Shown here: positions 1 to 9,546 of the stretch, in pieces | How the letters are laid out: every line of letters begins with the position of its first letter | Position numbering within the stretch: position 1 is the first letter of the stretch | NCBI RefSeq assembly: GCF_003252725.1 | Contig: NZ_QEPO01000003.1 | Span: 124,001 to 188,000 of the forward strand | Source: Haemophilus parainfluenzae | Lineage (GTDB): Bacteria > Pseudomonadota > Gammaproteobacteria > Enterobacterales > Pasteurellaceae | Direction of reading: 5' to 3' | DNA: 64,000 nucleotides | The notes under the pieces: generated by a model | Database searches by the model: none | What the model was told of the DNA's origin: nothing | Seen by the model: only the letters and a program-made list of their open reading frames with translations | Made by a program: the position numbers and the translations under genes

Positions 1-431
1 AAACAAACTTGGTTTTGTTCTTGCGCGGTATACATTGGTTTTTTATCACCAAAGATATCGCCATCAAAACGCATCACATCTTTTGCACCACGACGGTGAT
101 TTTCCGAAATATTACCGTGACAGTTTACACAGTTGATCGGTTTACCCGTGTTAGGGCTTTTTTGACTTAAGTGTGTACCATGGAATTTACCAAAATGTAA
201 TTCACCACCAGATTGATCCAAGGTTTGGTTTTTATCAACTTGGTCAAATTTGTGACATTTCGCACAATATTGGTTTGGATCACGTTGGTTATCCAATTGT
301 GGCTCATAAGTGATTTGAGAGGCCGGTGTTTTTGCCATCTCTTCCGCACTTGCAGCCATTGGCATTGCCGCAAGCATTGCAAGCAATGCGAGGGATTTTG
401 CCGATTTGCTGATTAAAGAAGTTAAATTCAT
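1..431 (-). CDS. nrfB: NrfB, pentaheme cytochrome c electron donor to nitrite reductase (partial, C-terminus off the left edge)
   Basis: Periplasmic multiheme cytochrome that passes electrons from the NrfCD quinol dehydrogenase to NrfA. The ATG at 431-429 follows a GAGG ribosome site. The protein opens with a signal peptide (MNLTSLISKS, then an Ala/Leu/Met stretch ending ASA), followed by CAKCH and CVNCH heme c motifs. The sequence is cut by the window edge before the remaining hemes expected for a five-heme NrfB. It lies downstream of nrfA on the same strand, 72 bases after its stop, matching nrfABCD order. Family identity comes from heme motifs plus neighbour; nrfC and nrfD are presumed just outside the window. 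Confidence 0.88.
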   Translation of the reverse strand, partial: MNLTSLISKSAKSLALLAMLAAMPMAASAEEMAKTPASQITYEPQLDNQRDPNQYCAKCHKFDQVDKNQTLDQSGGELHFGKFHGTHLSQKSPNTGKPINCVNCHGNISENHRRGAKDVMRFDGDIFGDKKPMYTAQEQNQVC

Positions 432-462
432 TCTGATTACCTCAAATATATGGTTAAAAATG

Positions 463-496
463 ACCGCACTTCGGCACTTTAGTTACAAAGTGCGGT
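463..496 (-). terminator. Inverted pair of uptake signal sequences between nrfA and nrfB
   Basis: ACCGCACTT (463-471) and AAGTGCGGT (488-496) form a 9-bp stem with a 16-base loop in the gap between nrfA and nrfB. Read on the minus strand the hairpin is followed by CATTTTT. It sits inside an operon, so it may act as a partial terminator or an mRNA stability element; this is inference. Confidence 0.55.
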
Positions 497-503
497 TCTT
501 TTT

Positions 504-2027
504 TTATTGTTTTGTTGCGGTATCTTCAGCTAATTTGCCATTGGCTTTCGCTTCTTTTACCCATTGAGGTACAACAGTTTCTAAGAATTCTTTTTTCGCT
601 TTACGTTCTTTCTCGATATCAATACCCATTACTTTCCATGCTTTATCAGCTGTAGAAATATCTGGTACTTCAACCGGAGTTTTCACGCCGTGTTTAGTTA
701 AGATTGCTGCAAGTTTAGCACGTGCATCTGCTGCTTTGTCGATACCAGAACCTAATACGCGAAGCATTACATCAGGTGCGTGCATGTGACCACCGTGGCT
801 TGCTGCTGCGTAGTCCCAACGCCATTGAGCGTGACGGATATCCATTAAAGCAGGTTCCATTTCTTCTTTAGTTGCACCAGCATCCCATGCCGCTTTCGCT
901 TCAAAGTGAGCACGAACAACTTGATCTTCTAAACGACCCATTACATCTTTCACTTCTTTTTTACGTGAAGCAACGATGTCTTTAAGTTTTTCTTTGCTTT
1001 GATCGTGACAGTTTGCACATGTGGTATCAAATGCATCGAATGGGTTTTGGATTTGGTGGTCGGTGTAAACTTTACCGTCTTTACCTTGTACTTTAGGCAT
1101 GTGACAGTCGATACAAGTTACGCCGTTTTTACCGTGCATACCTAAAGACCAAATTTCAAAGTCAGGGTGTTGAGCTTTTAACATTGGTGCTTTAGAAAGA
1201 GAGTGAGTCCAGTCACTGAAACCGATATCATCGTAGTATTTTTCGATGTCATCAACAGTTTGACCGTTATCCCAAGGGAAGGTTACTTGTTTTAAATCAC
1301 CTGCGAAGTAGTACTCAACGTGACAGTTAGCACAAACTTCAGCACGTTTTTCAGTGCGAGCAGCTGTGTTAAAGCTTAAGTTAGCTTGTTCTTTACCTTC
1401 AGCTTTTGCTTTTGCTTGAAGTGCATTATTTAAGTGATCTAATGCACGAAGAACGTGTGGACGAGCAATACGTAATGCTGGTTTGCCTTCGGCAAAGTCT
1501 TTTGATGTAGTATCGTGACAGTCTGCACAACCGATTGAGTTGACCACTTCAGGTCCACCTTTAGCCCATTTTGCACCAAAGTAACCATCTTCACCCCATT
1601 CTGCAATTAAACGAGGAACGTCTGGACCTTTACAAGTCCAACATGCCATTGGTTGAGGGCCATCATTTGCATTTTTGGGCGCACCAGTACGTAAAATATT
1701 ACGTACATCTTCTACTGCATAAACGTGACCACGAGGTGCGTTATATTCTTTTGCGAAAGAATAGCCCCCCCATAACACGATTAAACGAGGATCTTGTTCA
1801 TTAGCATAGATGATTTTGTCGCCTTTTTCAGTCGCTTTCCACGAATTGAATTGGCTAGGATATTTCTCAGCAAATTTTTCATTCACTGCTTCGATTTTTA
1901 AATTAGGGTTTGGTGCTTCCACAGGTTGTTCAACAGGCTTGTATACCATTTCAGCCATCGCTGAGTTATACACACCTAAAGCTGCGAAAGAAGTGGCCAA
2001 AACAAGGCTTTTTCTCAATGCGTTCAC
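504..2027 (-). CDS. nrfA: NrfA, pentaheme cytochrome c nitrite reductase (ammonia-forming)
   Basis: Reduces nitrite to ammonia with six electrons in the periplasm during anaerobic growth. The GTG at 2027 is chosen as start because GGAG lies 8 bases upstream and an E. coli-like signal peptide follows at once ([13 protein letters not shown] ... SAMA, cleavage near residue 25); the longer frame back to 2078 would put extra residues before the signal peptide. This gives 507 residues. The special catalytic heme motif CWTCK is at residues 129-133, where Lys replaces His as iron ligand. Four ordinary motifs follow: CADCH, CANCH, CIDCH and CANCH. All five hemes of the family are therefore present. 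First gene of nrfAB(CD), with FNR and NarP sites upstream. Confidence 0.97.
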   Translation of the reverse strand: MNALRKSLVLATSFAALGVYNSAMAEMVYKPVEQPVEAPNPNLKIEAVNEKFAEKYPSQFNSWKATEKGDKIIYANEQDPRLIVLWGGYSFAKEYNAPRGHVYAVEDVRNILRTGAPKNANDGPQPMACWTCKGPDVPRLIAEWGEDGYFGAKWAKGGPEVVNSIGCADCHDTTSKDFAEGKPALRIARPHVLRALDHLNNALQAKAKAEGKEQANLSFNTAARTEKRAEVCANCHVEYYFAGDLKQVTFPWDNGQTVDDIEKYYDDIGFSDWTHSLSKAPMLKAQHPDFEIWSLGMHGKNGVTCIDCHMPKVQGKDGKVYTDHQIQNPFDAFDTTCANCHDQSKEKLKDIVASRKKEVKDVMGRLEDQVVRAHFEAKAAWDAGATKEEMEPALMDIRHAQWRWDYAAASHGGHMHAPDVMLRVLGSGIDKAADARAKLAAILTKHGVKTPVEVPDISTADKAWKVMGIDIEKERKAKKEFLETVVPQWVKEAKANGKLAEDTATKQ

Positions 2028-2174
2028 GATAATCACTCCATTAGGAAAGAATAAAAAAACAATTTTAAATGCGAACAATTCCTATTAAGCTTTTGAATTC
2101 ACTCATAAAAATAGCTCAACGCAAGCATAAGATACCAAAAAGCAGTAGTTTTCCTAAGGTTTTTTTTCAAAAGT

Positions 2175-2188
2175 TTGAGGTTGATCAA
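2175..2188. promoter_or_regulatory. FNR site upstream of nrfA
   Basis: TTGAGGTTGATCAA matches the FNR palindrome TTGATnnnnATCAA at 9 of 10 fixed positions. Its centre is about 154 bases upstream of the nrfA GTG. A class II position would place the transcript start near 2140. A possible -10, TATCTT at 2129-2134 (minus strand), would instead put the site near -60. FNR activation of nrf is established in enterics; exact geometry here is unresolved. Confidence 0.75.
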
Positions 2189-2203
2189 ACTTTAAAATCA
2201 AAA

Positions 2204-2219
2204 TACTCACAAAGAGGTA
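2204..2219. promoter_or_regulatory. NarP/NarL 7-2-7 site upstream of nrfA
   Basis: TACTCACAAAGAGGTA is a 7-2-7 inverted repeat matching the NarL/NarP consensus (TACYYMT, two bases, AKRRGTA) at 13 of 14 positions. It is centred 30 bp upstream of the FNR site, close to the 33-bp spacing of the E. coli nrf promoter. Pasteurellaceae typically carry NarP rather than NarL, so NarP is the likely ligand. It suggests nitrite/nitrate-responsive activation of nrfABCD on top of FNR. Confidence 0.75.
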
Positions 2220-2424
2220 TGTTTGGGTATAGATAAAGTGGTAAGAGGAGAATACCTTGAAAGAGGAAAAAGTGCGGTCGATTTTCATCGTGTTTTTTAC
2301 TTGTTTGAGAGAGATTAAATCCTTGTGATTAGTCACTCTAGATGGCTTTTTCTAATACTATTGTTACGCAAACGTTAAAATGTAAATTTTTTGTAAAAAA
2401 ACAGTGTAAAAAGCAAACATTTCC

Positions 2425-2452
2425 TTGATCTTATATTTGGGTCAGTTATACT
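2425..2452 (+). promoter_or_regulatory. Sigma-70 promoter of the trimeric adhesin gene
   Basis: TTGATC (2425-2430), 16 bases, TATACT (2447-2452). Transcription would start near 2459, leaving a leader of about 78 bases and a GGGAG ribosome site before the ATG at 2537. The rest of the 2028-2536 gap holds the nrf control sites and one uptake signal (2270-2279); I see no gene in it. Confidence 0.6.
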
Positions 2453-2536
2453 CCCAAAACTTAATGATTTATTCGCTTAGTTTGTATTATTTGAGCGTGT
2501 TAGAAACTTGACCTATTTGTTTGGGAGAACCTTTTT

Positions 2537-5500
2537 ATGAACAAAGTATTTAAGATTATTTGGAACAAAACGACACAATCTTTCGTCGTGACATCAGAAT
2601 TAGCGAAAGGAGCCGTAAAAGCTTCTTCTAACTCCGAACAACGTGTATCAAGCGAAACACGTTTATCTTCTCTTTTCAAACTTTCTGCATTTGCACTTTC
2701 TTTATCTGCAGTGATGATGCCGGCGCAAGCGAACGTGATTGTGGGGGATGGAAGCAATGCGCCTACAAATGTACATCCTTTTAGTATTGCGGTTGGGAAC
2801 AGTGCCACATCAGCAAGCGGTGGAAGTACTACCGCTATTGGTTATGGCGTAAATGGTCGTTATGACAATAGTGTGCTGATTGGTGATGGCACAGGAAATT
2901 ATGGTGGAACAACGGGTAGTCGTAATATTCTCATCGGTCAAAATGCTCAAGTTGGCGATAGCACTTCTGTTGTACGAGTAAACCAGTCTATTGCTATTGG
3001 AGCTGGCATTAGAGCTGATAAAGCGGCTACATTTGGTGGTAATTCTATTACTGAGGGTGCATGGGCTCGAGGCGATCAATCAATTGCGATTGGCGGTAAT
3101 GTTATTTCTTATGGTAATGCATCGGTTGCGATTGGTGGGGATGATACTGATAAAGCAGCGGCTACACAAACGACTTATATCAATACTAATGGCCAAGATA
3201 AAACGGGAACGGTTCAACAAGCATTTAAAGATTTAACTGGAGGGGATCTTCAAACTCCCCGTTGGATGAATACGATTGCTGGTGAGGCTGCTGTATCATT
3301 AGGAACAAAAACAAAATCTGGGGATCTTTCATTAGCATTAGGTTCATTGGCTGCAGCTCAAAAAACGAATGCTGTCGCTGTTGGTACAGGAGCTAATGCA
3401 ACTTTTGCAAACTCTGTTGCGATTGGTGGCGGTTCTGCGACGGATAAAGCGGGGGTTGCCTATACTACTCGTACTATTTTAGGGACAACTTATACTTGGG
3501 CTGGTGGTGCTGATACTATCGCGGGGGACGTTGTTTCCATTGGTAAAAAAGGCTATGAACGTCAACTCATCAACTTATCACCAGGTGATATTTCTGCAAA
3601 CTCGACTGATGCAATCAATGGTTCTCAGCTTTATGCTGCGATGGCAGAAATTGAAAAAATTCGTTATTTCTCGGTTAATTCGACTGTTGAGGGAAATAAA
3701 AATAATAATGGTGCAACGGCAGTTAATTCTATTGCAATTGGCCCAGATGCGAAATCAAGTGCAGTTAATGGCGTTTCATTAGGTAATAATGCAACCAGTA
3801 ATTTTTCAAATTCTACAGCGATTGGTTTTGCGACCCATGCTAATGGTGGTAATGCTACAGCAGTGGGTACAAATGCTAAAGCCGTTACTAACTCGACAGC
3901 ACTAGGTTCTAATACAGATGCTAAAGAGTTAGGCGTGGCCATTGGCCATACTGCCTCTTCTGCTTATGCAGGCGTTGCTACGGGGGCAAATGCAAATGTT
4001 AGTGGCATTTATGGTATCGCAATAGGTAATAATGCTAATGCTTCAGAACAAGCATCTATTGCTATCGGTAAGGGCGCAGCTGGCTCGGCAGCTGATGGTG
4101 TAGCGATTGGTTCATCAGCTAATGCAACGGTGCAAAATTCGGTTGCGTTAGGTAAAGATAGTGTGGCAGGTGGCAATATTTTCGGTGGAACAGCCCATGA
4201 AGCCGCTTTCAAAAATGATAATGGCGTGAGTGAAAATAAACAGTTTAAAGCTGGTTTAGCTAATAATTCGCTTGGTGCTGTTTCTGTTGGTAAAGAGGGT
4301 TTTGAACGTCAAATTCAAAATGTTGGTGCGGGCCGTGTTACTGCAGACTCTACTGATGCAATTAACGGTTCACAGCTTTATACCGTATTAACTTATAGTG
4401 GCTTTAACGTACAACAAAATGGTACTTCTAAATCACGTATCAATAACAATGGTTTTGTGAACTTTAAAGATGGTAATTTAACCACAGTAAATGTAACTGA
4501 TGCTGAAAATGGCACTATTGTGAAATTTGATGTGAATACAACAAATATCACGACTAATACGACAACTGGTAATGCAACAGCTACAAATCCTAATAATATT
4601 GCTACGGCAGGTGATGTCACTGACGCAATTAATAAGGTGCGTAACATGCCAATTACTTTCACGGGTAATACCGGAAGCGCGGTCAAAAAATTAGGTGAAT
4701 CTTTAGGCATTGTAGGTGATGGTACCGATATTACAAGTACAGCCGATGCAAACAATGTGACATTTACGTTAAATAAATCAACTGCCGTTACAGCAGGGGA
4801 TAATAAGGCTGTAACCAGTGGGGCAGTTGATACCGCCATTAAAGCCATCAACCTGACTACAGCAGGTAATACAGGGGCTGGCGAGGTTAATCTCGCAACA
4901 CAATCTTTAAATATCACAGGTTCAAATGGTTTAACGACAGTCGCAACTGGCAATGGTATTGAAGTTAAAATTGATGATGCAACTCGTCAGAAAATTGATA
5001 GAGAAGTTTCGGCCTCTGTTTCAAATGGTTCAGCTGCAGTTTCTGTTACAACTAACGGCACGACTAAAAATGCGGATGGCGTAGACGTAACAGATTATGC
5101 TGTCGATCTTTCTCAAGCAACAAAAGATGATATTCAAAAAGGTGTTGATGCGAATACTACCGTTAACACTAAAGGTTTAACGTTTACAGGTGATACTAAA
5201 GAGTCTGATGTTAAGAAATTAGGTGATAAAGTCGCAATTACTGGTGATGATAATATTACCACTGAAGCGAATCCTAATGGTGTTCAAGTTAAGTTAAACA
5301 AAGATCTTAAAGTTGATAGCGTCAAGGCAGGTGATACAACCATTAATAACGATGGTTTAAATGTTAACGGTGGACCAAGTGTAACCAAATCAGGTATTAA
5401 TGCAGGTGACAAAAAAATCACAGGTGTTGCAGCAGGTACCGATGACACTGATGCAGTGAATGTTTCACAATTGAAAGAAGTGAAAGAGATTGCTAACAAA

Positions 5501-7804
5501 GGTTGGAATCTATCAGTAAATACCGGTGAAAATAAATCTAATATCGCACCAGATGGGACAGTCGATTTAAGAAGTGCTAATGACAACATTCAAATCACTA
5601 AAGATGGCAATAATGTAACATTTAAGTTAAATGACACGATTAATGTGACTAATGTTAATGCTACAGGTAATGTAACAGCAGGTGATACAACCATTAATAA
5701 CGATGGTTTGACGATTACTGGTGGCCCAAGTGTGACTAAATCAGGTATTGATGCTGCAGGTAACAAAATTAGCAACGTGGCAGACGGTAATGTAGCACCG
5801 GATAGCAAAGAGGCTGTAAACGGTAGTCAATTATATTCATTAGGCGATACAATCAATAAGAAAATTGATGGTATGGGCTTTAATTTAACGACGAATGGTA
5901 CTGAGACACCGGCTCTTTCCGAGGCAGATAAACGTATTACTAGCAATGAAACATTTGCAATTAACCAAGGTAAAAATATTCAAGTAACCCAGATTGCAAA
6001 TGGCTATGAAATTGCTACAGCGAATAACATGACACTAGGCGAAAAAGCAGAGAATGGTCAACCGGGCAGTGATGGCTCATTAGATGTGAAAGGTAAAGAT
6101 GGTTCTTCTGTTTCACTCAATGGAAAAGATGGTTCAATCGGTCTAGCGGGCAAAGATGGCGCAAATCCACTTACAATTAAGACCGCAGAGGGGCCTGCTG
6201 GTGTAGATGGTGACGATACAACTAAGAAACCGCGTTTAGATGTAAACGGTGAAAGTGTTGCTACTTTAAATGATGGCTTGAAGTTTACAGGTAATAATGA
6301 AAGTACAGTAAACAAACATAAACTGAATACCTTAGTGAAAATTAAAGGTGAAGGTGTAGCTGAAGCAGAGTCAACAAACTTTAAATCAGCAGCAGGTAAT
6401 ATCAATGTTAAAGCAGATGGCACTGATACATTAGAAGTTCAGTTAGCTAAAGATTTAAAAGGTTTAAATAGCGCTGAATTTAAAGATGCCGTAGGTGATG
6501 TGACAAAAATCACTCCAGCAGGTGTTGAAGTTAATAAAGCGGATAACTTGAATGCAGATGGTTCAGTTAAAGATCCAAATAAAACGGTATCAATCTCTAA
6601 TACTGGCGTGAATGCAGGTGGAAATAAAGTCACTAATGTTGCAGATGGTGATGTTAATGCTAATAGCAAAGATGCGATAAACGGTAGCCAACTTTATAAT
6701 GCTGTAGCGACCACTGATTTAACACCTAATACAACAGGAAAAATTGATGCACCTGTAGATGGAGCAAAATTGGTGAATGCAACCACAGTTGCAAATGCAA
6801 TCAATAATTCTGGTTGGAATGTCACTGTGAATAAAGACGGTGGTGAAGCTGAAGGTGAAACTGTTCAAAAGGTAAGCCCAGGTAATACCGTGACTTATAT
6901 TGCTGGACAAAATGTCAAAATTAAGCAAGATGGCATGAATTTCACTATTTCTACTACCAAAGATTTAAAAGCTGAAAATGTGACGGCAGCAACCGTTAAC
7001 ACGACTACAATCAATCTTGGCGAAGGCGATAATTCAACGCCAATTACAGTGGTAAGTGGTAAAGGTGCAGCACCAAACTTGGATGGTAAAACACCAAATC
7101 GTATGAACTTTGGTGGTGAAACTATCGCAACATTAAGTGATGGCTTAAAATTTGGCGCAAACGTAGGCGATGTTTACGGTGCGAAATTAAATAGCCAAAT
7201 CAATGTGAAAGGCGCAGATAGCAACACAAACTGGAGTGAGTTTGATGGTGGCGATAATGTGATGACAAACATTGATAAGAGCGGTAATGTTCGTGTAGGT
7301 ATCAAGAAAAACCTTAAAGTGGAAAGCGTAACTGCAAACAAATTCACTGCGGGTGATACGGTGATTGATGGCAATGGCGTCACCATTAAAAATGGTCCAA
7401 GTATGACTAAAAATGGTATTGATGCAGGTAATAAACAAATTACCAATGTTGCACCAGGACGCATTGCAGCAGACAGTACTGATGCGGTAAACGGCAGCCA
7501 ATTACACGAAGTAAAAGCTGACATGAATAACAAGATCAACCACTTAAATGGTCAAGTGAACAAGTTAGGTAAACGTGTAAATGCAGGTACAGCAAGCGCG
7601 TTAGCGGCGTCTCAATTACCACAAGCTTACATTCCAGGTAAGAGCATGGTATCTGTGGCAGCGGGTAATTACCAAGGTCAAAATGCAGTGGCATTAGGTA
7701 TGTCACGTATTTCAGACAACGGTAAAATCATTATTCGTTTAGCCGGTACTAGCGATACACAAGGTAAAGTGGGTGTAGCAGTTGGTGCAGGTTACCACTG
7801 GTAA
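2537..7804 (+). CDS. Trimeric autotransporter adhesin (YadA/Hia-type)
   Basis: A 1755-residue surface adhesin, expected to trimerise and pass its stalk through its own C-terminal pore (type Vc secretion). Residues 1-65 are an extended signal peptide: an ESPR start (MNKVFKIIWNKTTQSFVV), a linker, then a hydrophobic core ending PAQA. The head, about 70-590, consists of SIAIG/SVAIG-type YadA head repeats. Five neck motifs of the form DAINGSQLY occur near residues 355, 604, 1089, 1377 and 1646. Between them lie stalk modules, a GKDG-rich collagen-like stretch near 1172-1235, and Trp-containing SGWNV/KGWNL modules resembling Hia Trp-ring domains. The last 60 or so residues form the membrane anchor, ending GAGYHW with the aromatic end typical of outer-membrane barrels. 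The receptor cannot be inferred. No homopolymer tract suggesting phase variation was seen. Confidence 0.95.
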   Translation: MNKVFKIIWNKTTQSFVVTSELAKGAVKASSNSEQRVSSETRLSSLFKLSAFALSLSAVMMPAQANVIVGDGSNAPTNVHPFSIAVGNSATSASGGSTTAIGYGVNGRYDNSVLIGDGTGNYGGTTGSRNILIGQNAQVGDSTSVVRVNQSIAIGAGIRADKAATFGGNSITEGAWARGDQSIAIGGNVISYGNASVAIGGDDTDKAAATQTTYINTNGQDKTGTVQQAFKDLTGGDLQTPRWMNTIAGEAAVSLGTKTKSGDLSLALGSLAAAQKTNAVAVGTGANATFANSVAIGGGSATDKAGVAYTTRTILGTTYTWAGGADTIAGDVVSIGKKGYERQLINLSPGDISANSTDAINGSQLYAAMAEIEKIRYFSVNSTVEGNKNNNGATAVNSIAIGPDAKSSAVNGVSLGNNATSNFSNSTAIGFATHANGGNATAVGTNAKAVTNSTALGSNTDAKELGVAIGHTASSAYAGVATGANANVSGIYGIAIGNNANASEQASIAIGKGAAGSAADGVAIGSSANATVQNSVALGKDSVAGGNIFGGTAHEAAFKNDNGVSENKQFKAGLANNSLGAVSVGKEGFERQIQNVGAGRVTADSTDAINGSQLYTVLTYSGFNVQQNGTSKSRINNNGFVNFKDGNLTTVNVTDAENGTIVKFDVNTTNITTNTTTGNATATNPNNIATAGDVTDAINKVRNMPITFTGNTGSAVKKLGESLGIVGDGTDITSTADANNVTFTLNKSTAVTAGDNKAVTSGAVDTAIKAINLTTAGNTGAGEVNLATQSLNITGSNGLTTVATGNGIEVKIDDATRQKIDREVSASVSNGSAAVSVTTNGTTKNADGVDVTDYAVDLSQATKDDIQKGVDANTTVNTKGLTFTGDTKESDVKKLGDKVAITGDDNITTEANPNGVQVKLNKDLKVDSVKAGDTTINNDGLNVNGGPSVTKSGINAGDKKITGVAAGTDDTDAVNVSQLKEVKEIANKGWNLSVNTGENKSNIAPDGTVDLRSANDNIQITKDGNNVTFKLNDTINVTNVNATGNVTAGDTTINNDGLTITGGPSVTKSGIDAAGNKISNVADGNVAPDSKEAVNGSQLYSLGDTINKKIDGMGFNLTTNGTETPALSEADKRITSNETFAINQGKNIQVTQIANGYEIATANNMTLGEKAENGQPGSDGSLDVKGKDGSSVSLNGKDGSIGLAGKDGANPLTIKTAEGPAGVDGDDTTKKPRLDVNGESVATLNDGLKFTGNNESTVNKHKLNTLVKIKGEGVAEAESTNFKSAAGNINVKADGTDTLEVQLAKDLKGLNSAEFKDAVGDVTKITPAGVEVNKADNLNADGSVKDPNKTVSISNTGVNAGGNKVTNVADGDVNANSKDAINGSQLYNAVATTDLTPNTTGKIDAPVDGAKLVNATTVANAINNSGWNVTVNKDGGEAEGETVQKVSPGNTVTYIAGQNVKIKQDGMNFTISTTKDLKAENVTAATVNTTTINLGEGDNSTPITVVSGKGAAPNLDGKTPNRMNFGGETIATLSDGLKFGANVGDVYGAKLNSQINVKGADSNTNWSEFDGGDNVMTNIDKSGNVRVGIKKNLKVESVTANKFTAGDTVIDGNGVTIKNGPSMTKNGIDAGNKQITNVAPGRIAADSTDAVNGSQLHEVKADMNNKINHLNGQVNKLGKRVNAGTASALAASQLPQAYIPGKSMVSVAAGNYQGQNAVALGMSRISDNGKIIIRLAGTSDTQGKVGVAVGAGYHW
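5327..5709 (+). repeat. Direct repeat within the adhesin stalk (32 bp exact, about 70 bp overall)
   Basis: A 32-base exact repeat begins with GCAGGTGATACAACC at 5327-5358 and recurs at 5678-5709. The similarity continues imperfectly through the following 'GGPSVTKSGI' codons, and a related copy with GPSMTKNGI occurs near 7360-7420. The spacing of 351 bp (117 codons) is a whole number of codons, so recombination between copies would delete or add a stalk unit in frame. Confidence 0.8.
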
Positions 7805-7820
7805 TTTATTGTTAATGAAT

Positions 7821-7848
7821 AAAAGGCATGGGAAACCATGCCTTTTTT
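7821..7848 (+). terminator. Rho-independent terminator after the adhesin gene
   Basis: AAAAGGCATGG, loop GAAA, CCATGCCTTTTTT: an 11-bp stem with GAAA tetraloop and T-run, 17 bases after the stop codon. Confidence 0.9.
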
Positions 7849-7918
7849 ATTGTTAAAAGTGCGGTCGATTTTCATCCTGTTTTTCGTATAATAGAAAGAA
7901 CTTAACTCGGAGAAGAAT

Positions 7919-8638
7919 ATGATTATCGGACCTTATATTAATGCACTGGCGATTATCAGTGGCGCAGTTATTGGGGCCGCACTCGGTGGGCGCATCCCAG
8001 AGCGTTTACGCACTCATCTAACCTTAATCTTTGGTTTGTGTTCCATGGGGATGGGTATTGTGATGGTGGCGAAAACCACCAATATGCCGGCAATGATTTT
8101 ATCGGTGCTATTAGGGACGATAATCGGGGAATTGCTTTTATTAGAACACGGAATAAATAGGCTTGCCTCATCAGCGAAAGGCCTTGTTGAAAAGATGTTC
8201 CCTGATACACCAAGTAGCATGCATAGCCAAGAAGAGTTCTTGTCTAAATTTGTTGCAATTGTGATTTTATTTTCATTTAGTGGAACAGGGATTTTCGGGG
8301 CGATGAATGAGGGGATGACGGGGAATTTTGATATTCTTATTGTGAAATCCTTTCTAGATTTCTTCACGGCGATGATCTTTGCTACATCGCTTGGCATTTC
8401 TGTAGCGAGTATTTTTGTGCCACAAACATTAGTTCAAGTGATTTTAGCTTATTCTGCGGTGTTTATTATTCCTTTCGTGACACCTGAAATGCGAGGTGAT
8501 TTTGCTGCGGTAGGCGGTATGCTAATGATAGCGGCAGGCTTTCGCATTTGTAATATCCAAATGTTCCATGTAGCGAATATGCTGCCGGCTCTTTTCCTTG
8601 CCATGCCAATTTCTCATTTCTGGAGTACCTTTTTCTAA
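7919..8638 (+). CDS. yqgA: YqgA, DUF554 family inner-membrane protein
   Basis: A 239-residue membrane protein with about six to seven hydrophobic segments, close in length and sequence to E. coli YqgA (start MIIGPYINALAIISGAVIGA, then GGRIPERLR and an LGTIIGELLLLE segment). The DUF554 family has no established biochemical role; transport has been proposed but I see nothing in the sequence to prove it. A TATAAT hexamer at 7887-7892 and an AGGAGAA-like ribosome site (CGGAGAAG) precede the ATG. It is flanked by terminators on both sides, so it is probably monocistronic. Confidence 0.85.
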   Translation: MIIGPYINALAIISGAVIGAALGGRIPERLRTHLTLIFGLCSMGMGIVMVAKTTNMPAMILSVLLGTIIGELLLLEHGINRLASSAKGLVEKMFPDTPSSMHSQEEFLSKFVAIVILFSFSGTGIFGAMNEGMTGNFDILIVKSFLDFFTAMIFATSLGISVASIFVPQTLVQVILAYSAVFIIPFVTPEMRGDFAAVGGMLMIAAGFRICNIQMFHVANMLPALFLAMPISHFWSTFF

Positions 8639-8639
8639 A

Positions 8640-8668
8640 AAATAGGCGTGTATAACGCCTATTTCTTT
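8640..8668. terminator. Bidirectional terminator between yqgA and mutM
   Basis: AAATAGGCG (8640-8648) pairs with CGCCTATTT (8656-8664) and is followed by CTTTTT on the plus strand. The mutM stop codon (8659-8661) lies inside the right arm, so the hairpin overlaps the end of the gene. Confidence 0.75.
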
Positions 8669-9474
8669 TTCTGACAATAAGGACAATAAAAGCTGTTGCG
8701 TTGCCCAATAATCATGCTTTCAATTTTAGTGCCACATTTGGGACAAGGTTTGTCTTTGTTTCCATAAACCAACAATTTCTGCGCAAAATAACCAGGGCGA
8801 CCATCGGGTTGTAAGAAATCTTTTAATGTTGTACCGCCTTGTATAATAGCTTTTGCTAATATATCTTTAATTGTTTCAACGAGTAAGGCGCATTGGTTTC
8901 GCGTGAGATTTTCAGCTAATTTCATCGGATGCAAACCACATAAAAAGAGCGTTTCATTAGCATAAATATTTCCTACGCCCACAACGACAGCATTATCCAT
9001 TAAAAAGGTTTTAAGTGCGGTCGATTTCTTGCGTGATTTTTTAAAAAGGTATTCGGCGTTAAATTCATCTGAAAGCGGTTCAGGACCAAGTTTTAGGAAA
9101 AGATGAAAGTCATCTAAGCTTTCCGTCCATAACCATGCACCGAAGCGTCTCGGGTCGTTATAACGCAGTAATTTGCCATTATTCATTACAATATCAAGGT
9201 GATCGTGTTTATCAATAGGACTATCGTGCGGCACAATTCGAACAGAGCCAGACATGCCTAAATGGCCAATGATATAACCTTTTTCAGTATGAATAATGAG
9301 GTATTTCGCACGGCGAGAAGTATCTAAAATTTTGACGTTTTTGAGCGTTGTTAATTCAGGAGAGACAACCCAGCGTAATTGTGGTTGACGCACTACAATT
9401 TTTTCAATGGTAAAACCTTTTAAATAGGGACTGACACCGCGTAGGGCTGTTTCGACTTCAGGAAGTTCAGGCAT
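8659..9474 (-). CDS. mutM: MutM (Fpg), formamidopyrimidine-DNA glycosylase
   Basis: Removes 8-oxoguanine and ring-opened purines from DNA and cuts the abasic site. The start at 9474 gives MPELPEVET, placing the catalytic Pro and Glu right after the initiator Met as the family requires; the frame extends 15 codons further upstream but those residues would block the N-terminal proline. The 271-residue length is typical. The C-terminal zinc finger is intact (CPKCG ... CPYCQ, residues about 244-267), as is the helix-two-turn-helix region (GVGNIYANE). It follows rpmB and rpmG on the same strand, separated from them by a terminator at 9504-9534. Confidence 0.97.
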   Translation of the reverse strand: MPELPEVETALRGVSPYLKGFTIEKIVVRQPQLRWVVSPELTTLKNVKILDTSRRAKYLIIHTEKGYIIGHLGMSGSVRIVPHDSPIDKHDHLDIVMNNGKLLRYNDPRRFGAWLWTESLDDFHLFLKLGPEPLSDEFNAEYLFKKSRKKSTALKTFLMDNAVVVGVGNIYANETLFLCGLHPMKLAENLTRNQCALLVETIKDILAKAIIQGGTTLKDFLQPDGRPGYFAQKLLVYGNKDKPCPKCGTKIESMIIGQRNSFYCPYCQKKK

Positions 9475-9503
9475 AGATAATCTCGGTAATGAATTTGTGA
9501 TAT

Positions 9504-9534
9504 AAAAAAACCCGAACAATGTCGGGCTTTTTTC
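9504..9534 (-). terminator. Terminator after rpmG
   Basis: On the minus strand GCCCGAC, loop, TCGGG followed by seven T residues (CCCGA at 9511-9515, TCGGG at 9522-9526). It lies between the rpmG stop and the mutM start. Confidence 0.85.
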
Positions 9535-9546
9535 AAATCAGCAAAA

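Noticed and set aside
2154-2336. Sixty-codon frame upstream of nrfA on the minus strand
   Set aside because: It runs through the FNR and NarP sites and has no ribosome site.
4393-4953. Long antisense reading frame opposite the adhesin gene, and similar ones at 5284-5808, 6058-6423 and 7174-7539
   Set aside because: These mirror the repetitive codon use of the adhesin; they lack ribosome sites and plausible protein composition.
7851-7880. About 26-bp similarity between 2268-2296 and 7855-7883 as a flanking repeat of the adhesin (mobile element ends)
   Set aside because: Both are extended uptake signals (AAGTGCGGTC plus downstream AT-rich half); the same pattern occurs at 10871 and elsewhere, so it does not mark an insertion.
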